From contig NC_133776.1 in the NCBI RefSeq assembly GCF_003597395.2, positions 35,355,281 to 35,419,280 of the forward strand: a DNA stretch of 64,000 bases, given 5' to 3'. A model generated the notes under the pieces. That model saw only the letters and a list, made by a program, of their open reading frames with translations. It ran no database searches and was not told the origin of the DNA. Source of the DNA: Chelonoidis abingdonii. Taxonomy: Eukaryota > Chordata > Testudines > Testudinidae. Both the position numbers and the translations under genes were made by a program. Positions within the stretch are counted from its first letter, which is position 1. The number at the start of each line of letters is the position of its first letter. Shown piece by piece: positions 14,501 to 24,109 of this stretch.

Positions 14501-17500
14501 AAAAAAACCAAAGACAAAAAAAAACCCTTCCCAATCTCACAGGGTCTGGCTGATCCCTTCTCAGCCAGCCCCTTGCTCTAGTTTCCTCTCCTTCTGAGGA
14601 GACTGCAAGCTGCCTTCCCAGGACAGCCTCAGAGTTTAGCTGCCCCTACTTGCTGGCAGCTACTCTGCTTCTCTCCTTCTCCCCCCCTGCTTCCCTGCCA
14701 GGGAGGTTTTAAAAAGGTCACCAGCAATTGGAGTCAGCTGAACCTGATTCCTCTAGGCTAAGCCTTCCGGGACCAATTACTACCCCTCTCCTGGTAGCCA
14801 ACTGTCCTGAGTTTGCCACATATACTTTATTGAACCAACTTCTGTTGGTGAAAGAAACAAGCTTTCAAGCTCCATATAGCTCTTTTTCAGACCCAACATT
14901 GTCTCTCTAGTACAGACGTGGGCAAACTACGGCCCGCAGGACTGTCCTGCCCGTCCTCTGAGCTCCTGGCCAGGAAGTCTAGACCCAGCCCCTCACCCGC
15001 CACTGCGCGGGCCGTGCTCTGGCCCGCCGCTCCCGCTGGGCAGCGTGGGGAGTGCAGCTAGCTCTGGCTAGGTGTTGCAGCTGTGAGCTCCTGCTGCTGG
15101 TAAGGGGGCAGCGAGCAGGGGGGTTGGGTAAAGAAGCGGGGGGTTCTGGGGGGCAGTCAGGGAGGAAGGGATAGTTGGATGGGGCAGAGCTTCTGGAGGG
15201 CGGTCAGGAGATGCGGAACAAGGAGGAGTGGGAGTCCCAGGGGGCCTGTCAGGGGGTGGGGATGTGGATAGGGGTCGGGAGGGCAGTCAGAGGACAGGGG
15301 GTTTGGATAAGAGGGTGGGATCCCAGGGGGCAGCTAGGGGCGGGGAGTCCCGGAAGAGGGTGGTCAGTGGATGAGGAGCAGAGGGTGGTTGGATGGGGGT
15401 GGGAGTCCCGGGGGGGCTGTCAGGGGTGTGGATAGGGGTCGGGGCAATCAGGGGACATGGGGGTTGGATGGAGGCAGGGGTCCCGGGAGGAAGCATCAGG
15501 GGACAAGGAGCAGGGGAGTTGGATGAGTTGGGGGTTCTGAGGGGGCGGGATTTGGGAGAGGTGGATAGGGGGCGGGGGGCTAGGCTGTTTGGGGAGGTAC
15601 AGCCTTCCCTACTCAGCCCTCCATACAGTTGCGCAACCCTGATGTGGCCTCAGGCCAAAAAGTTTGCCCACTCCTGCTCTAGCATATGATTGACCAACAT
15701 CTTTTTGTAGTTGCACAGTGCCATCTGCTGATCTGATGAAGATACAACAATAGCTTATTGCAGATGAAAAAATGTAACATTTGGAAAGTAATTTCTATTA
15801 CTGACTCTCATTTATAACAAAGTACAGCTAAATCATTCCTCTTCTTGTGACTTGTGGAAAACACTGGGTTATTTAAAGCAAATTTACCAAGGTGCTGTAT
15901 GTAGCAAAAGCACAAAAACATTGTTCTAACCTTTTCTATTTAAAAGGTGACAAGTTATTCAATACAAAAAAAAAATCAAAATAATAAACTACTAATTCCA
16001 AATACTCAGAAAAAAGACGAAGTGGAGGTGAGGAAAATGAGAGATGTAGAAACTAAATTTCTACAGAAGACCTATGCCTTAGCAACCACAATTCTTGTAC
16101 CTCACAATAGACCTGGCTGAAAGAGCAGCTTAAGAACTCTTTACTCTCTAGCCTTAGGATTTCTGCAAAGATAACATTTTCGCTAGGGCTGGGAGACACT
16201 GGTATTATTTAAAATTAATTATGAATGGGAAAGTTATCAGGATAATCACGATTTTGAGATCATTTCTAAGAATCCACAGCAGGCAAGACAGATCCAGATT
16301 CAGTCCTATTTGCGCGGCCAGAGCAGTGCAAACGTTATGGAGAATTCTGTAGGGCCAAATTCTGTTCTCAATTGTCCAGTTATACCTGGTCTACACTTAA
16401 AGCTTAAGATGACATAGCTACAGCACTCAGGGATGTGAAAAGTCCACACCTCTGAGTACCAAACCTACACCAGTCAAACCCTTGGCATTAATACGGCCAG
16501 ACCAACAGAACAATGTTTCCATCAGGTAGCTGCCACTCATTTGGAGAGGTGGAATCACTACAATGACAGAAAAGCCCCTTCCCTTACTGTAGTCTACACC
16601 TACACCACAGGCTTACAGCAGCATAGGTACAGGGCCATAGCTATGCTGCTGCAGAGTAGAGATGGCCTCAAGCTAATGTTGACGCTGAGCTATTCTGGAT
16701 TTACAACAGTGTAACTGCAATCAGAAAAGACCCAGAAATTATTTTCAACATGCCTCATACCTTAAAAAGGTAGAACTTGTGGTCCTCTTGTTGCCCAAGC
16801 TTCTCTTGTAACCTTAGTACTAAATGTATGACCTGCTCTTTGCGTGAAGCTGTGATGAGAGGTTCTGCTTTTCGGATTTCTTCTACTAAGGCGCCTACAT
16901 CTGTACTAGAGTGCATGGAAAAAACATGTCTCATCCACTGACAAACAGTTATGGTAAACACATTATTTACTTACAGAGAGAGAAAATAAGCAGTCAGATG
17001 TGACACTGCTCTTTTATTATGAATAAGTTTAAGCAACGTCAAAATATAAATACTTTTAAATATGTTTTATTGGTTTTGAATATACTTTTAATCTTTCAGA
17101 AAAAAAATTACATTTGACTTTTAAAACTGTAGTTTTTCAAAGACCCTTCACTTTTCAAAGGAAAGATTCCACAGGGGGTGTAATACAGCTAATACCCAAA
17201 TGACACTTTCAACCTTTAACACTAATTTAGTCTTAAATTGAAGCTAGAACCTCTTGATAGGTAAAAAACCCAACAAACAGCAACAATATTGTTATGAACA
17301 GGATTAAACCTTGTTATGGGCTGAGTTAAATCCTCATTTGAAACTGATGGTTATGACTGTGCCCTTCACTTAAGATAGCTGAAAGAGACAGCTAAAGGGC
17401 TACACCTAAAACAAAGCATATGGAGCCTGCCCAGAAACTAGCACTATGTGGGTGGAGGGTTCTACTGGGTATTGTTTTAGTGTTCGTGAATGAGTGTGGA

Positions 17501-20500
17501 AGAGACTAGCTGAGGTGCAACGAGAAACAGAGATTCAGAGGAAGAGTGAGCAGTGGCAGATTAGCCACTGAGCCAGTGGGGCCCAGGCCCAGTGGGCCCA
17601 GTCAACTGCAGCGCCAGGTGGGTGGAGCGGGGGCAAGACCCCACACGCCAATCTCATTTCCTCAGCAGAAGCACTAGAGGGGTGCAATAGGGCAGGGGGC
17701 TGCCGGCAGAAGTGGTAGGGAGGGGCCCTGACTTGCTCTGGCCCAGGGCTCCACAAAACTGTAATCCATCTCTGAGAGCAAGAAATGCCAAGCTGTCTCT
17801 AAGCACATTGAGACCCTGGGAGAAGCCTGGAGAGATTCCGGTTTGGTGATGGTGGCTGAAAGAAGCTTGGGCCTATATGCTAAGAAACTATTCCTTTAGG
17901 GTTTGTAAATAAACAAGATTGCATCAAAGAAAATACCAGACTCCATCACCAATTTCTTCTCTCATCTGGATTAACCTACAAGGCCCCAAACTTTGACTAG
18001 TCACTCAAGTCAAAAAGGGGCAATAAAATGAACAAAAAATTAAAGTTCACAAACAGAAATCATGTTTATAAAATGTAACTATTTTTACATGTTTTCACAA
18101 ATCTAAGGCCTAATTCTGCAGCTCTTACTGCTGTAAGTAATCCATATGTCCATGGGTAGTCTTACTGGATAGGCTTAATGTTCTGTTGATGTATTTGGTG
18201 CATAAACCATCAGGTTCTACAGGAGATTTCGCAGCTGGGTTTTTCTAGACTACTGGCCTTTCAATGTATATGCTGATGTTGGCTCAGATGAGACAACTAT
18301 ATCTTCCTGTAAGCAATGTGACTTGTTGGATTTTATCCAGAGTATTGAGAAAAGCTCCCAGAGGTTCAGTCATACACTAAGCCTTATCTTTGAGTTTGGA
18401 GTGAAAATTATGAATGTGCAGGCCACCCTACCCATCAATTCATGTGTTTTGATTGAGACACTATGTTACCAATATCAGCACTGGATCTGTCTTATTTCTT
18501 TGTGGACTAAATCTAATGAATCTTGTGGATTTTGGTGTCCTCCTTACTGGTGCTGGGGCATATCTGACTTCTGTCTCTGCACCACTTCCAGTCAGCTGAT
18601 TTCAATTAGTTCACTGACAGCACCATCAGCAGTATAATATGGCCCTTGGCTCTCATAATATATTATTTCTTGTGCCTGGCAGCCACCAAACTTAATGATC
18701 TGAGGCACCTGAAGCAACTGAAACAGATGGGAGAGGAAATGGCTGAAATCAGCATGAAGTCTGATTATCTTCTCTATAGGACTCAATGGCACACAGAGGT
18801 GCTAGCACTCAACCACAGATTGCACAAATCACCTGAAGGTCAGTGGGCAAAACTACCAACCAGAATGGTGAATATCCATGTACATGGGTTTGTGGAGCAC
18901 CTTTCTGTCTCCTCACAGCAGCATCCAGTAGAACTCTCTCAGTTGGTGTGATGTCTAATCATAGAATATCAGGGTTGGAAGGGACCTCAGAAGGTCATCT
19001 AGTCCAACCCCCTGCTCAAAGGATTTTTGCCTCAGATTCCTAAATGGCCCCCTCAAGGATTGAGCTCACAATGCTGGGTTTAGCAGGCCAATGCTCAAAC
19101 CACTGAGCTATCCCTCCCCCATGCAAACTGATACCTTGCCAAACTATTATTATGTTCTTTCAATTGATCACTGTAGTGAATGTGTCACATTCTTCACAGA
19201 AGAGACAGATCTTCAGGCTAGTGTCTTCCACCCTTTGAGAACCAGAGCTGCAGGCTCCTGATGATCTGTCTACCCATAGTTAGGTTCCATTTGGCCTCTG
19301 ATAAGGATATCCATGTCCCCTGTGTTACCCAAGAGCCCCCTGTCTTCATTCTAAACTTGCCTGTGAAACTGACTTCCTTTGTAGTCACAGCAATGGACCT
19401 ATTTTCAGAGATGCTGAGCACTGACAGCTCCTACTGACCTCTGTGGTAGTTGCAGGCACTGAGCACTTCTGAAAATCAGGCCATACACCTTTCTTCCATA
19501 GAACCCACTGGCTAAACTCCTATTAACTTCAACAGGAGCAGGCACTCAGTTTACCCATCTAGATAAATGGGGATTATTAATAGTATTTTACTTACCTATC
19601 TCATAGTATTGTTGTGAGGATTAATTAATTAGTGAGACTGAATCTGAACTCATTTATACCAGTGTAATTCAAATGTCTTTGGTACAGCTGATTTCAAGCA
19701 GTGTAACTGAGAGCAGACTCAGGCCCATTGATGAGAAACATTCTGAAGATAAAAGGTGCTATTGTACAGAAGTGCTAAATGTTATTAATTACAACATTAC
19801 AATTTGTGCCACCAGAAAATTCTGAATTTTTGCTGGCTAGTGAACAGTTTGTGGACATGCCTTGATGTGACAGGTCTGTAAACAAAAGCAGTTCCCACCT
19901 CCACCTCCTGACACTGCACCAAGAATTGCAACAGCAGAATGATCAGTCAAAATGTAGGATTTCTTAATGCCCTCAAATAATCAGAAATATTAAGAGAACA
20001 AAAGTTAACCCAAAAGAGAAGAAGTTTGTAAACGTGATTTGGGACAACAATTGAACAGAGCTGTACATAACCTACTATTAAGTTATTCTGTAAAATAAGG
20101 TATACTTCTGCTGTCTAAAATAATACAATACTTACTCAGGACTGAGATCAAGTAAATCTATGGATTTGGTCTTCAATTCACCACCTTGAACATATTCCAG
20201 AATAATGCCTTTGAAGAAACAATAAACAATTCTAAATTAGAAGTTCATCATGGCTGCTGGCTTTTTTTTTTGTGGGGGGGGGGGTGCATACTATCTGACA
20301 TTTACATTGATATAACAACATTGACTTCTATAGAGATACTCCTGATTTACACCATTCTTATCAAAATCAGAATCAGGATGACAGCATTTCTTTCTTTGGG
20401 ATTGGCAGAGTGCATCTGCTATGTTAACTTCTCTACTTGCAAAAGTCTGCATGCAGAACTGAATATAAAATTGTATACCCAGGTTTGGGTAGACTCTGGC

Positions 20501-22365
20501 ACTTTTAAAAGATGTATTTTGAACTTTGGAATTAAGATGTTTGGCCACATCACTTCCTGTTTAAAGAAGATATTTAGAGCATTCTGCTGCTGTCTGGCAT
20601 TCAGCAGGAAGGGCTATTCTAGATGAACTTTTATCTGCTTATGCATTTTGCCAGGTTTGTGAGCAAATGTTTAATTTGGCAGAAGGATTTATCCTTTCCT
20701 GACATTCTGAGCCTCCTTATCTCCATTTTTCATGTTTAATTATTTATCAGAGAAAGTTGATCCCAGAAAAAGAGAGAAAAGAAGGTTCCTAAACAGATTG
20801 ACACCAAACTTGATTCTATTATCAAATTCCTGGCAAGATTGTTTCCTACAGTAAACCACATATTACCTCAATGCTTCTGTCAAGATTACATTTGATAAGA
20901 CACAAAAATCTGTAAGTATTGAATTTCCTACAATAGGTTTACATTTACTTTGTAGCCATTTCCTTGGGGGCTCTTCTTTCACATCGGTAAGTATTGAATT
21001 TCCTACAATAGGTTTACATTTACTTTGTAGCCATTTCCTTGGGGGCTCCTCTTTCACATCGGTTTGAAAAAGGTGTAACTCCACTGGGCTCAGTGATATA
21101 AACCCCAGTTAATACTGGTATATTTACACCAGAATTAACAGGGGTTTATATTTAGTCCACATCATCCCTTTAGCTATGTTATGACTCAAAACCTCCTGCA
21201 GCTAAGGTAATAAATCTCTTCAGGATTGTTATGCAGTCATTGGAAATATTTAGGGAAGGGGGAAAACATGTCCCCAACCACACATTATGTAAATTTGCGG
21301 TAATACAAATATTTTTAATTGCAAAAGCAAAAAACCAACAGCACTGAGAAGATTTTCCCCTTCAGACATTTTGCAATAGATGATCAGACAGCAAAGCTGC
21401 TGAGAGTCAGGGTATGCAGGACAGGCTAAGCTCTTAGGAGCAGGGACCATCTTTTGTTCCGTGTGTACAGTGGGGTCCTTGTCCATGACTATCATTTCTG
21501 TGCCTGTTCATGGGACTGATATGTATTTATATTGCTTTAGCAGTGGGACCCCTTAGTAAGGGTCCCACTGTTAAAGCAATATAAATACATAACAGTCCCA
21601 TGAACAGGCACAGAAATGATTGCTCAGGAGACTCAGGTAAAAGGCAGAGGAAATAGCTAAACCATCTTCATAGCAGGAGATGATAGGTAGAAAGGTTTCT
21701 GTGAAGGCAGCCTGGAGCCGGGCAGCCCTGCCAGAGTCCTGGGCGCCTCCTCTGCTACCCATTCATTCCTGACTCTTTCTCCCATCTGCTTCCTCCTCCT
21801 CCCATCCCAACAACGCTGAGCCCTTCCTCTGTTCCCAACTACCCACCCCCCATTAGCTCCTCTCTGCCCTCCCCACACCACCCTGCAGCCCTCCCCCGCC
21901 ACATCCCGGGGCACTTCCCCCCGCCACCCTGCGGCCCTTCCACCGCCCATCCCGGGGCTCTTCCCTCCAGTCCACCCTCTCTGCCCTCGGCGCGGCCCAT
22001 CCCGGGGTCTCTTCCCCCCAGTCACCCCATTGCCCATCCCCCACCACCCTGCGTTCTTCCCCCCAGGCACCCCACGAGGGCCACACGAGGACTAGCACAC
22101 TGGCCTGAGGGCCGCGTCACTGACACCTTTACATATAAAGATAGAAAATCCCCGGCTCTGCCCCTGGCCCCATCCCCACTCCACCCTGCGGTTCTTCCCC
22201 CCAGGCACCCCCCGCTGCCCCATCCGCATCCTGGGGCTCTTCCCCGCCATCACTCCTCTCTGCCCCACCCCCACCCTGAAGCTCTGCTCCCCACAGCACC
22301 CTGTGCCCCCCGCCCCGCTCCGCACCCGGCGGGTAATATCGCAGCAGGAGCCGCTTCAGCTTCAT
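2467..22365 (-). CDS. DAW1: DAW1 (WDR69), dynein axonemal assembly factor with WD repeats, partial (C-terminus off left edge)
   Basis: Cytoplasmic WD40 protein known in the family to help preassemble and deliver outer dynein arms to motile cilia. Coding exons in transcript order: 22326-22365, 20136-20208, 16761-16905, 10878-10936, 10001-10123, 7187-7286, 4072-4179, 2467-2573. All have GT..AG introns and the phases join without a frameshift, giving 755 nt (251 codons plus 2 nt). The human protein is about 415 residues, so roughly 160 remain beyond base 1. The N-terminus reads [14 protein letters not shown], then a helical region (residues ~36-88), then WD repeats with family blocks such as [38 protein letters not shown] and [13 protein letters not shown]. 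The start is the first ATG downstream of a CpG-island promoter and matches the family N-terminus. No lesions seen. Identification comes from recall of the family sequence, not a search. Confidence 0.97.
3209..3508. mobile_element. MITE with structured interior, copy 1
   Basis: About 300 bp between imperfect terminal inverted repeats (GGTCTAGACTAC.. and ..GTGTAGACCAGCCC). Rich in internal inverted repeats, including a two-block hairpin at 3416-3477. Same family as 5641-5938. CpG-rich against its flanks. Confidence 0.7.
4072..4179 (-). CDS. DAW1: DAW1 coding exon 7
   Basis: 108 nt, phase 0 at both ends; acceptor GTTACAG|, donor ACT|GTATGT. Encodes [20 protein letters not shown] through EEVVMLT. 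Confidence 0.94.
5641..5938. mobile_element. MITE with structured interior, copy 2
   Basis: Ends ACGTCTAGACTACG.. and ..TAGTGTAGACCAGCCCT; shares the CCGGAACTCCACCA core and the terminal hairpin (about 5842-5914) with the copy at 3209-3508. Confidence 0.7.
6255..6697 (+). mobile_element. CR1 LINE 3' fragment
   Basis: Non-coding CR1-type 3' region: ..GGCCAGATTATCCCATAAC..CTGATCCAGCATGGTAATTCC.., the family tail also seen inverted at 23552 and 43771. Intronic in DAW1. Confidence 0.7.
7187..7286 (-). CDS. DAW1: DAW1 coding exon 6
   Basis: 100 nt; acceptor CCACTTAG|, donor ATA|GTGAGT. Encodes [20 protein letters not shown] through GHTAEI; a WD repeat with the GH and KLW signatures. Confidence 0.96.
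7955..8208. mobile_element. hAT-type MITE with long terminal inverted repeats
   Basis: CATTGTTTCCCAAACT.. and ..AGTTTGGGAAACACTG ends; the arms pair for about 80 bp (GGGAAAGCCCCTGGCGGG with its complement). Degenerate 8-bp target duplication (TCTTTGAT / CCTTAGAT). Confidence 0.75.
8422..8668. mobile_element. Palindromic MITE (GTCTACA..CAATTAAAAACC family)
   Basis: Left end GTCTACATTGCAATTAAAAA, right end TTTTTAATTGCAGTGTAGA; GC-rich interior folds back on itself. Same family as 55430-56058. Confidence 0.7.
9121..9308. mobile_element. Tc1/mariner-type MITE with TA target
   Basis: Starts CACCTCTACC and ends GGTAGAGGTG, flanked by TA (9119-9120, 9309-9310). Subterminal TTGATATAAC / GTTATAATGGG also pair. 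Confidence 0.75.
10001..10123 (-). CDS. DAW1: DAW1 coding exon 5
   Basis: 123 nt; acceptor CATTTTAG|, donor GG|GTAAAT. Encodes [20 protein letters not shown] through [11 protein letters not shown]-repeat strands with a D-R-T-C-K-I-W-D signature. Confidence 0.96.
10878..10936 (-). CDS. DAW1: DAW1 coding exon 4
   Basis: 59 nt; acceptor TATTTCAG|, donor TG|GTAAGT. Encodes [19 protein letters not shown] plus two bases of Cys; start of the first WD repeat. Too short to appear as a long ORF. Confidence 0.93.
11839..12467. mobile_element. DNA transposon-derived element with AGGGCCCTA termini, copy 1
   Basis: AGGGCCCTATCAAATTCACG.. and ..GTGAATTTGGTAGGCCCT ends, flanked by AATTATTAAT on both sides (10-bp direct repeat). 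The interior repeats GC-rich blocks such as TACTTCTGC..GCTGCCTTCAGA. Confidence 0.7.
12648..13364. mobile_element. DNA transposon-derived element with AGGGCCCTA termini, copy 2
   Basis: Same family as 11839-12467, in opposite orientation: CCCTACCAAATTCACAACC.. and ..CGTGAATTAGGTAGGGCCCT. Degenerate flanking repeat (ACATAAC). Four or more internal subrepeats around TACTTCTGC..CAGAGCTGG. Confidence 0.7.
14405..14905 (-). mobile_element. Second PLE-type tail, split by an LTR
   Basis: Minus strand carries a decayed hammerhead-like core (CTGAAAA..AGCT..AGCTT-GAAAGC) and a CACCAACAGAAGTTGG hairpin tail. The tail continues beyond an inserted LTR at 14433-14820. Confidence 0.6.
14433..14820. mobile_element. 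Short solo LTR (388 bp)
   Basis: Begins TGTGGCAAA and ends TTTGCCACA (TG..CA), with a 4-bp TATA target duplication (14429-14432, 14821-14824). Flanking sequence rejoins as a PLE tail. No internal retroviral genes. Confidence 0.65.
14913..15676. mobile_element. hAT-type element with G-rich interior
   Basis: CAGACGTGGGCAAACTACGG.. and ..AAAAAGTTTGCCCACTCCTG termini; 8-bp duplication CTCTAGTA / CTCTAGCA. The interior 15120-15590 is strongly G-rich on the plus strand, with repeated GGGGGCAGTCAGGGGACA / GTTGGATGGGG phrases. Confidence 0.75.
16387..16667. mobile_element. Palindromic MITE (CTGGTCTACAC.. family)
   Basis: Starts CTGGTCTACACTTAAAGCTTA, has complementary internal blocks (GTGAAAAGTCCACACC) and ends near GTAGAGATGGCC. 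Lies in DAW1 intron 3, next to exon 3. Confidence 0.55.
16761..16905 (-). CDS. DAW1: DAW1 coding exon 3
   Basis: 145 nt; acceptor CACTCTAG|, donor AAG|GTATGA. Encodes [15 protein letters not shown] through KFYLFK, a predicted helical segment before the propeller. Ends in phase 0. Confidence 0.95.
17295..17985 (+). mobile_element. Possible LTR-like repeat
   Basis: A TGTTATGAACAGG start, a later AATAAA (17908) and an ..ACCTACA end suggest an LTR. No convincing target duplication, and part (17550-17770) is a GC-rich repeat. Low confidence. Confidence 0.3.
18961..19121 (-). mobile_element. tRNA-derived SINE (turtle Cry type) with CR1-like tail
   Basis: Minus strand reads GGGGGAGGGATAGCTCAGTG (box A region), then a box B region (TGTGAGCTCAATCC), GAGGGGGCCATTTAGG, and a tail ending TTGGACTAGATGACC..ATTCTATG. 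Same family as 43502-43690. Confidence 0.85.
20136..20208 (-). CDS. DAW1: DAW1 coding exon 2
   Basis: 73 nt between acceptor TTCAAAG| and donor GA|GTAAGT. Encodes [19 protein letters not shown] then DLSP, with split codons at both ends; matches the N-terminal region of the family. Confidence 0.93.
20912..21061. repeat. Two tandem copies of a 75-bp unit
   Basis: Units 20912-20986 and 20987-21061 both start GTAAGTATTGAATTTCC and end CACATCG; I see one mismatch. In DAW1 intron 1. Confidence 0.95.
21491..21620. repeat. Near-perfect inverted repeat, 61-bp arms, 8-nt loop
   Basis: Arms 21491-21551 and 21560-21620 are complementary except at two positions by my alignment; the loop is CTTAGTAA. In DAW1 intron 1, about 750 bp from exon 1. 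Confidence 0.95.
22326..22365 (-). CDS. DAW1: DAW1 coding exon 1
   Basis: Encodes [13 protein letters not shown] plus the first base of a Gly codon; the donor is G|GTGCGG. It lies in the CpG island, 37 bp downstream of an X-box. Confidence 0.93.
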
Positions 22366-22401
22366 CTTCTTCCCACAGGCCGAAGCCCAAGCGCCGGCTT
22401 C

Positions 22402-22415
22402 GTTACCATAGAAAC
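22402..22415 (-). promoter_or_regulatory. RFX X-box in DAW1 promoter
   Basis: GTTACCATAGAAAC: one perfect half-site (GTTACC), an AT spacer and a second half-site with one mismatch to RGYAAC. It lies 37 bp upstream of the ATG. RFX factors drive motile-cilium genes through such palindromes, which fits a dynein-arm assembly gene. Confidence 0.75.
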
Positions 22416-23283
22416 CAGCCAAACAGACTCGCCCGCAGTGCGCAGGCGCGGCTGGCCCGGCAGGGCAGGGGAGCATAATAGAGCGGCCCGGATCCGCGCC
22501 AGGGGAGGTTAAAATGCGCTTGTGCTTGGAACGGTGGGCTGCGCGCGGGGCTCGCACACGTCCGGGAGGGGAGGGGAGGGGCGGAGCCCAGGGAGCAGCG
22601 AGCTGGGGGTCCGCGGGCCGCGCCTCTGTCCCACAGGCGTGTCGGGGGCGGGACCCAGCCCCAGCCGCCCTTACGGTGCTTAAGCCCGCAGGCGGCACTG
22701 GCCCGTCTCCACGTGGGGAATGTCCTGCTCCCCATCGCACCCGGTCAGCTCCCAGACCGAGCACGGAGTTGTAGCCGCATCGCACCGCGCCACCCCCCCG
22801 GGGGAGCCGCCCCGCGCAGCACGGGGAGCGCCCACGGTCCCCAGCGTGCGCCAGCCTGGCCCATGAGCCCCAGCGCTACATCCACAGACTCGCCGCAGCT
22901 TTTTCTTGTGCAGCCCCGCAACCAGCACCCCCCTGCTGTCCCCAAAGCTATGGCTAGTGTCGTGTTTATACACCGGGGGGTTAGTTAGACCTTTAAGGGC
23001 ATTTTCTGTTCAGCTTTTAGTCTCTTTCTGCACCAAGACATTTGGGCAATAAAATGGCCTGCTAAATTAAAAGCTCAGACGGGATGCCTTGTCCAGGAAC
23101 GAAAGTTAAAGGGAAGTCTGGTTGTAGAGAATCCCTCTCTTTGTACGTAATACAAAAAAAAAAGTGCAGCATATTATGGGTAAGAAAAACAAAAAAGAGT
23201 ATAATAGAAATTTTGTCGTCTTTCACACACACACACCTAACTGACTCCAGTGATGTCACTAGGTAACCAAGGATAAGATTGGG

Positions 23284-23287
<4 letters not shown>

Positions 23288-23345
<58 letters not shown>
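23288..23345. repeat. Compound (TA)n(CA)n microsatellite
   Basis: About 13 TA units followed by about 15 CA units; a shorter CA run lies at 23225-23236. Confidence 0.95.
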
Positions 23346-23346
<1 letters not shown>

Positions 23347-23551
23347 ATTTCTTCAAGGGTGAAAATAGATTTAAAATTAGTTTAAGGACAGACGTGGATA
23401 ACAATGCAGAAAATATAGATGAACTGGTCATAATTTAAAAGGGATCCAGGACATTGTATTCAGTAGTTTCCCAGTTTTACTTTGTAGTTGGCAATGTAAC
23501 AAAGTAAACCTGCACAGAAAACAGAAAATTACAGTTGCTTAAACCAGATAC

Positions 23552-24105
23552 TTTAGATAAGAACATAACAACTGCTCTGTACCAAAGGTCCATCTAGCCC
23601 AGTATCCTCTCTTCCGACAATGGCCAATGCCAGCTGCCCCAGAGGGAATGAACAGAGCAGGTAATCATCAAGTGATCATCCTGTTGCCCATTCCAAGCTT
23701 CTGGCAAACAGAGGCTAGGGACACCATCCCTGTCCATCCTGGCTAATAGCCACTGATGGATCTATCCTCCATGAACTTATCCAGTTCTTTTTTGAAACCT
23801 GCTGTAGGTTTGGCCTTCACAACATCCTCTGGCAAGGAATTCCACAGGTTGACACTACGTTATGTGAAAAAATACTTCCTTTTGTTTGTTTTAAATCTGG
23901 TGCCTATTAATTTCATTTGGTATCCCCTAGTTCTTGTGTTATGACGAGTAAATAACATTGCCATATTACTTTCTCCACACCATTACTGACTTTATAAACC
24001 TCTATCATATCCCCTCCCAAGTCATCTCTTTTCAAAACTGAAAAATCACAGTTTTATTAATCTCTCCTCATATGGCAGCTGTTCCATATACCTAATCATG
24101 ATGAG
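23552..24105 (-). mobile_element. CR1 LINE 3' fragment
   Basis: On the minus strand this ends ..GATACTGGGCTAGATGGACC..TTCTTATC, the CR1 3' end. The plus strand shows the usual TGGCTAATAGCC, TTCCACAGGTTGAC and CTCTATCATATCCCC landmarks. Confidence 0.8.
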
Positions 24106-24109
24106 TACA

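Larger units (their letters stand above)
21700..22960 (-). promoter_or_regulatory. DAW1: CpG island and promoter region of DAW1
   Basis: GC-rich with abundant CpG, against AT-rich flanks. It holds DAW1 exon 1. The highest CpG density is 22380-22860, upstream of the start codon, as expected for a TATA-less promoter. The part downstream of exon 1 (21776-22325) is C-rich on the plus strand, with loose repeats of CATCCCGGGGCTCTTCC-like units. Confidence 0.75.

Noticed and set aside
15175..15689. Gly-rich ORFs
   Set aside because: Translation of the G-rich repeat inside a hAT element.
18323..18951. Overlapping ORFs on both strands in DAW1 intron 2
   Set aside because: Might be a worn transposon fragment, but I could not match any conserved block, so I do not call it.
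20186..20626. 146-codon plus-strand ORF
   Set aside because: Overlaps DAW1 exon 2 antisense and reads through intron; no family resemblance.
22129..22785. 218-codon minus-strand ORF over the CpG island
   Set aside because: It contains DAW1 exon 1 in frame, but the upstream part is GC-rich promoter sequence without recognisable protein features, and the part after residue PPG reads into intron 1.
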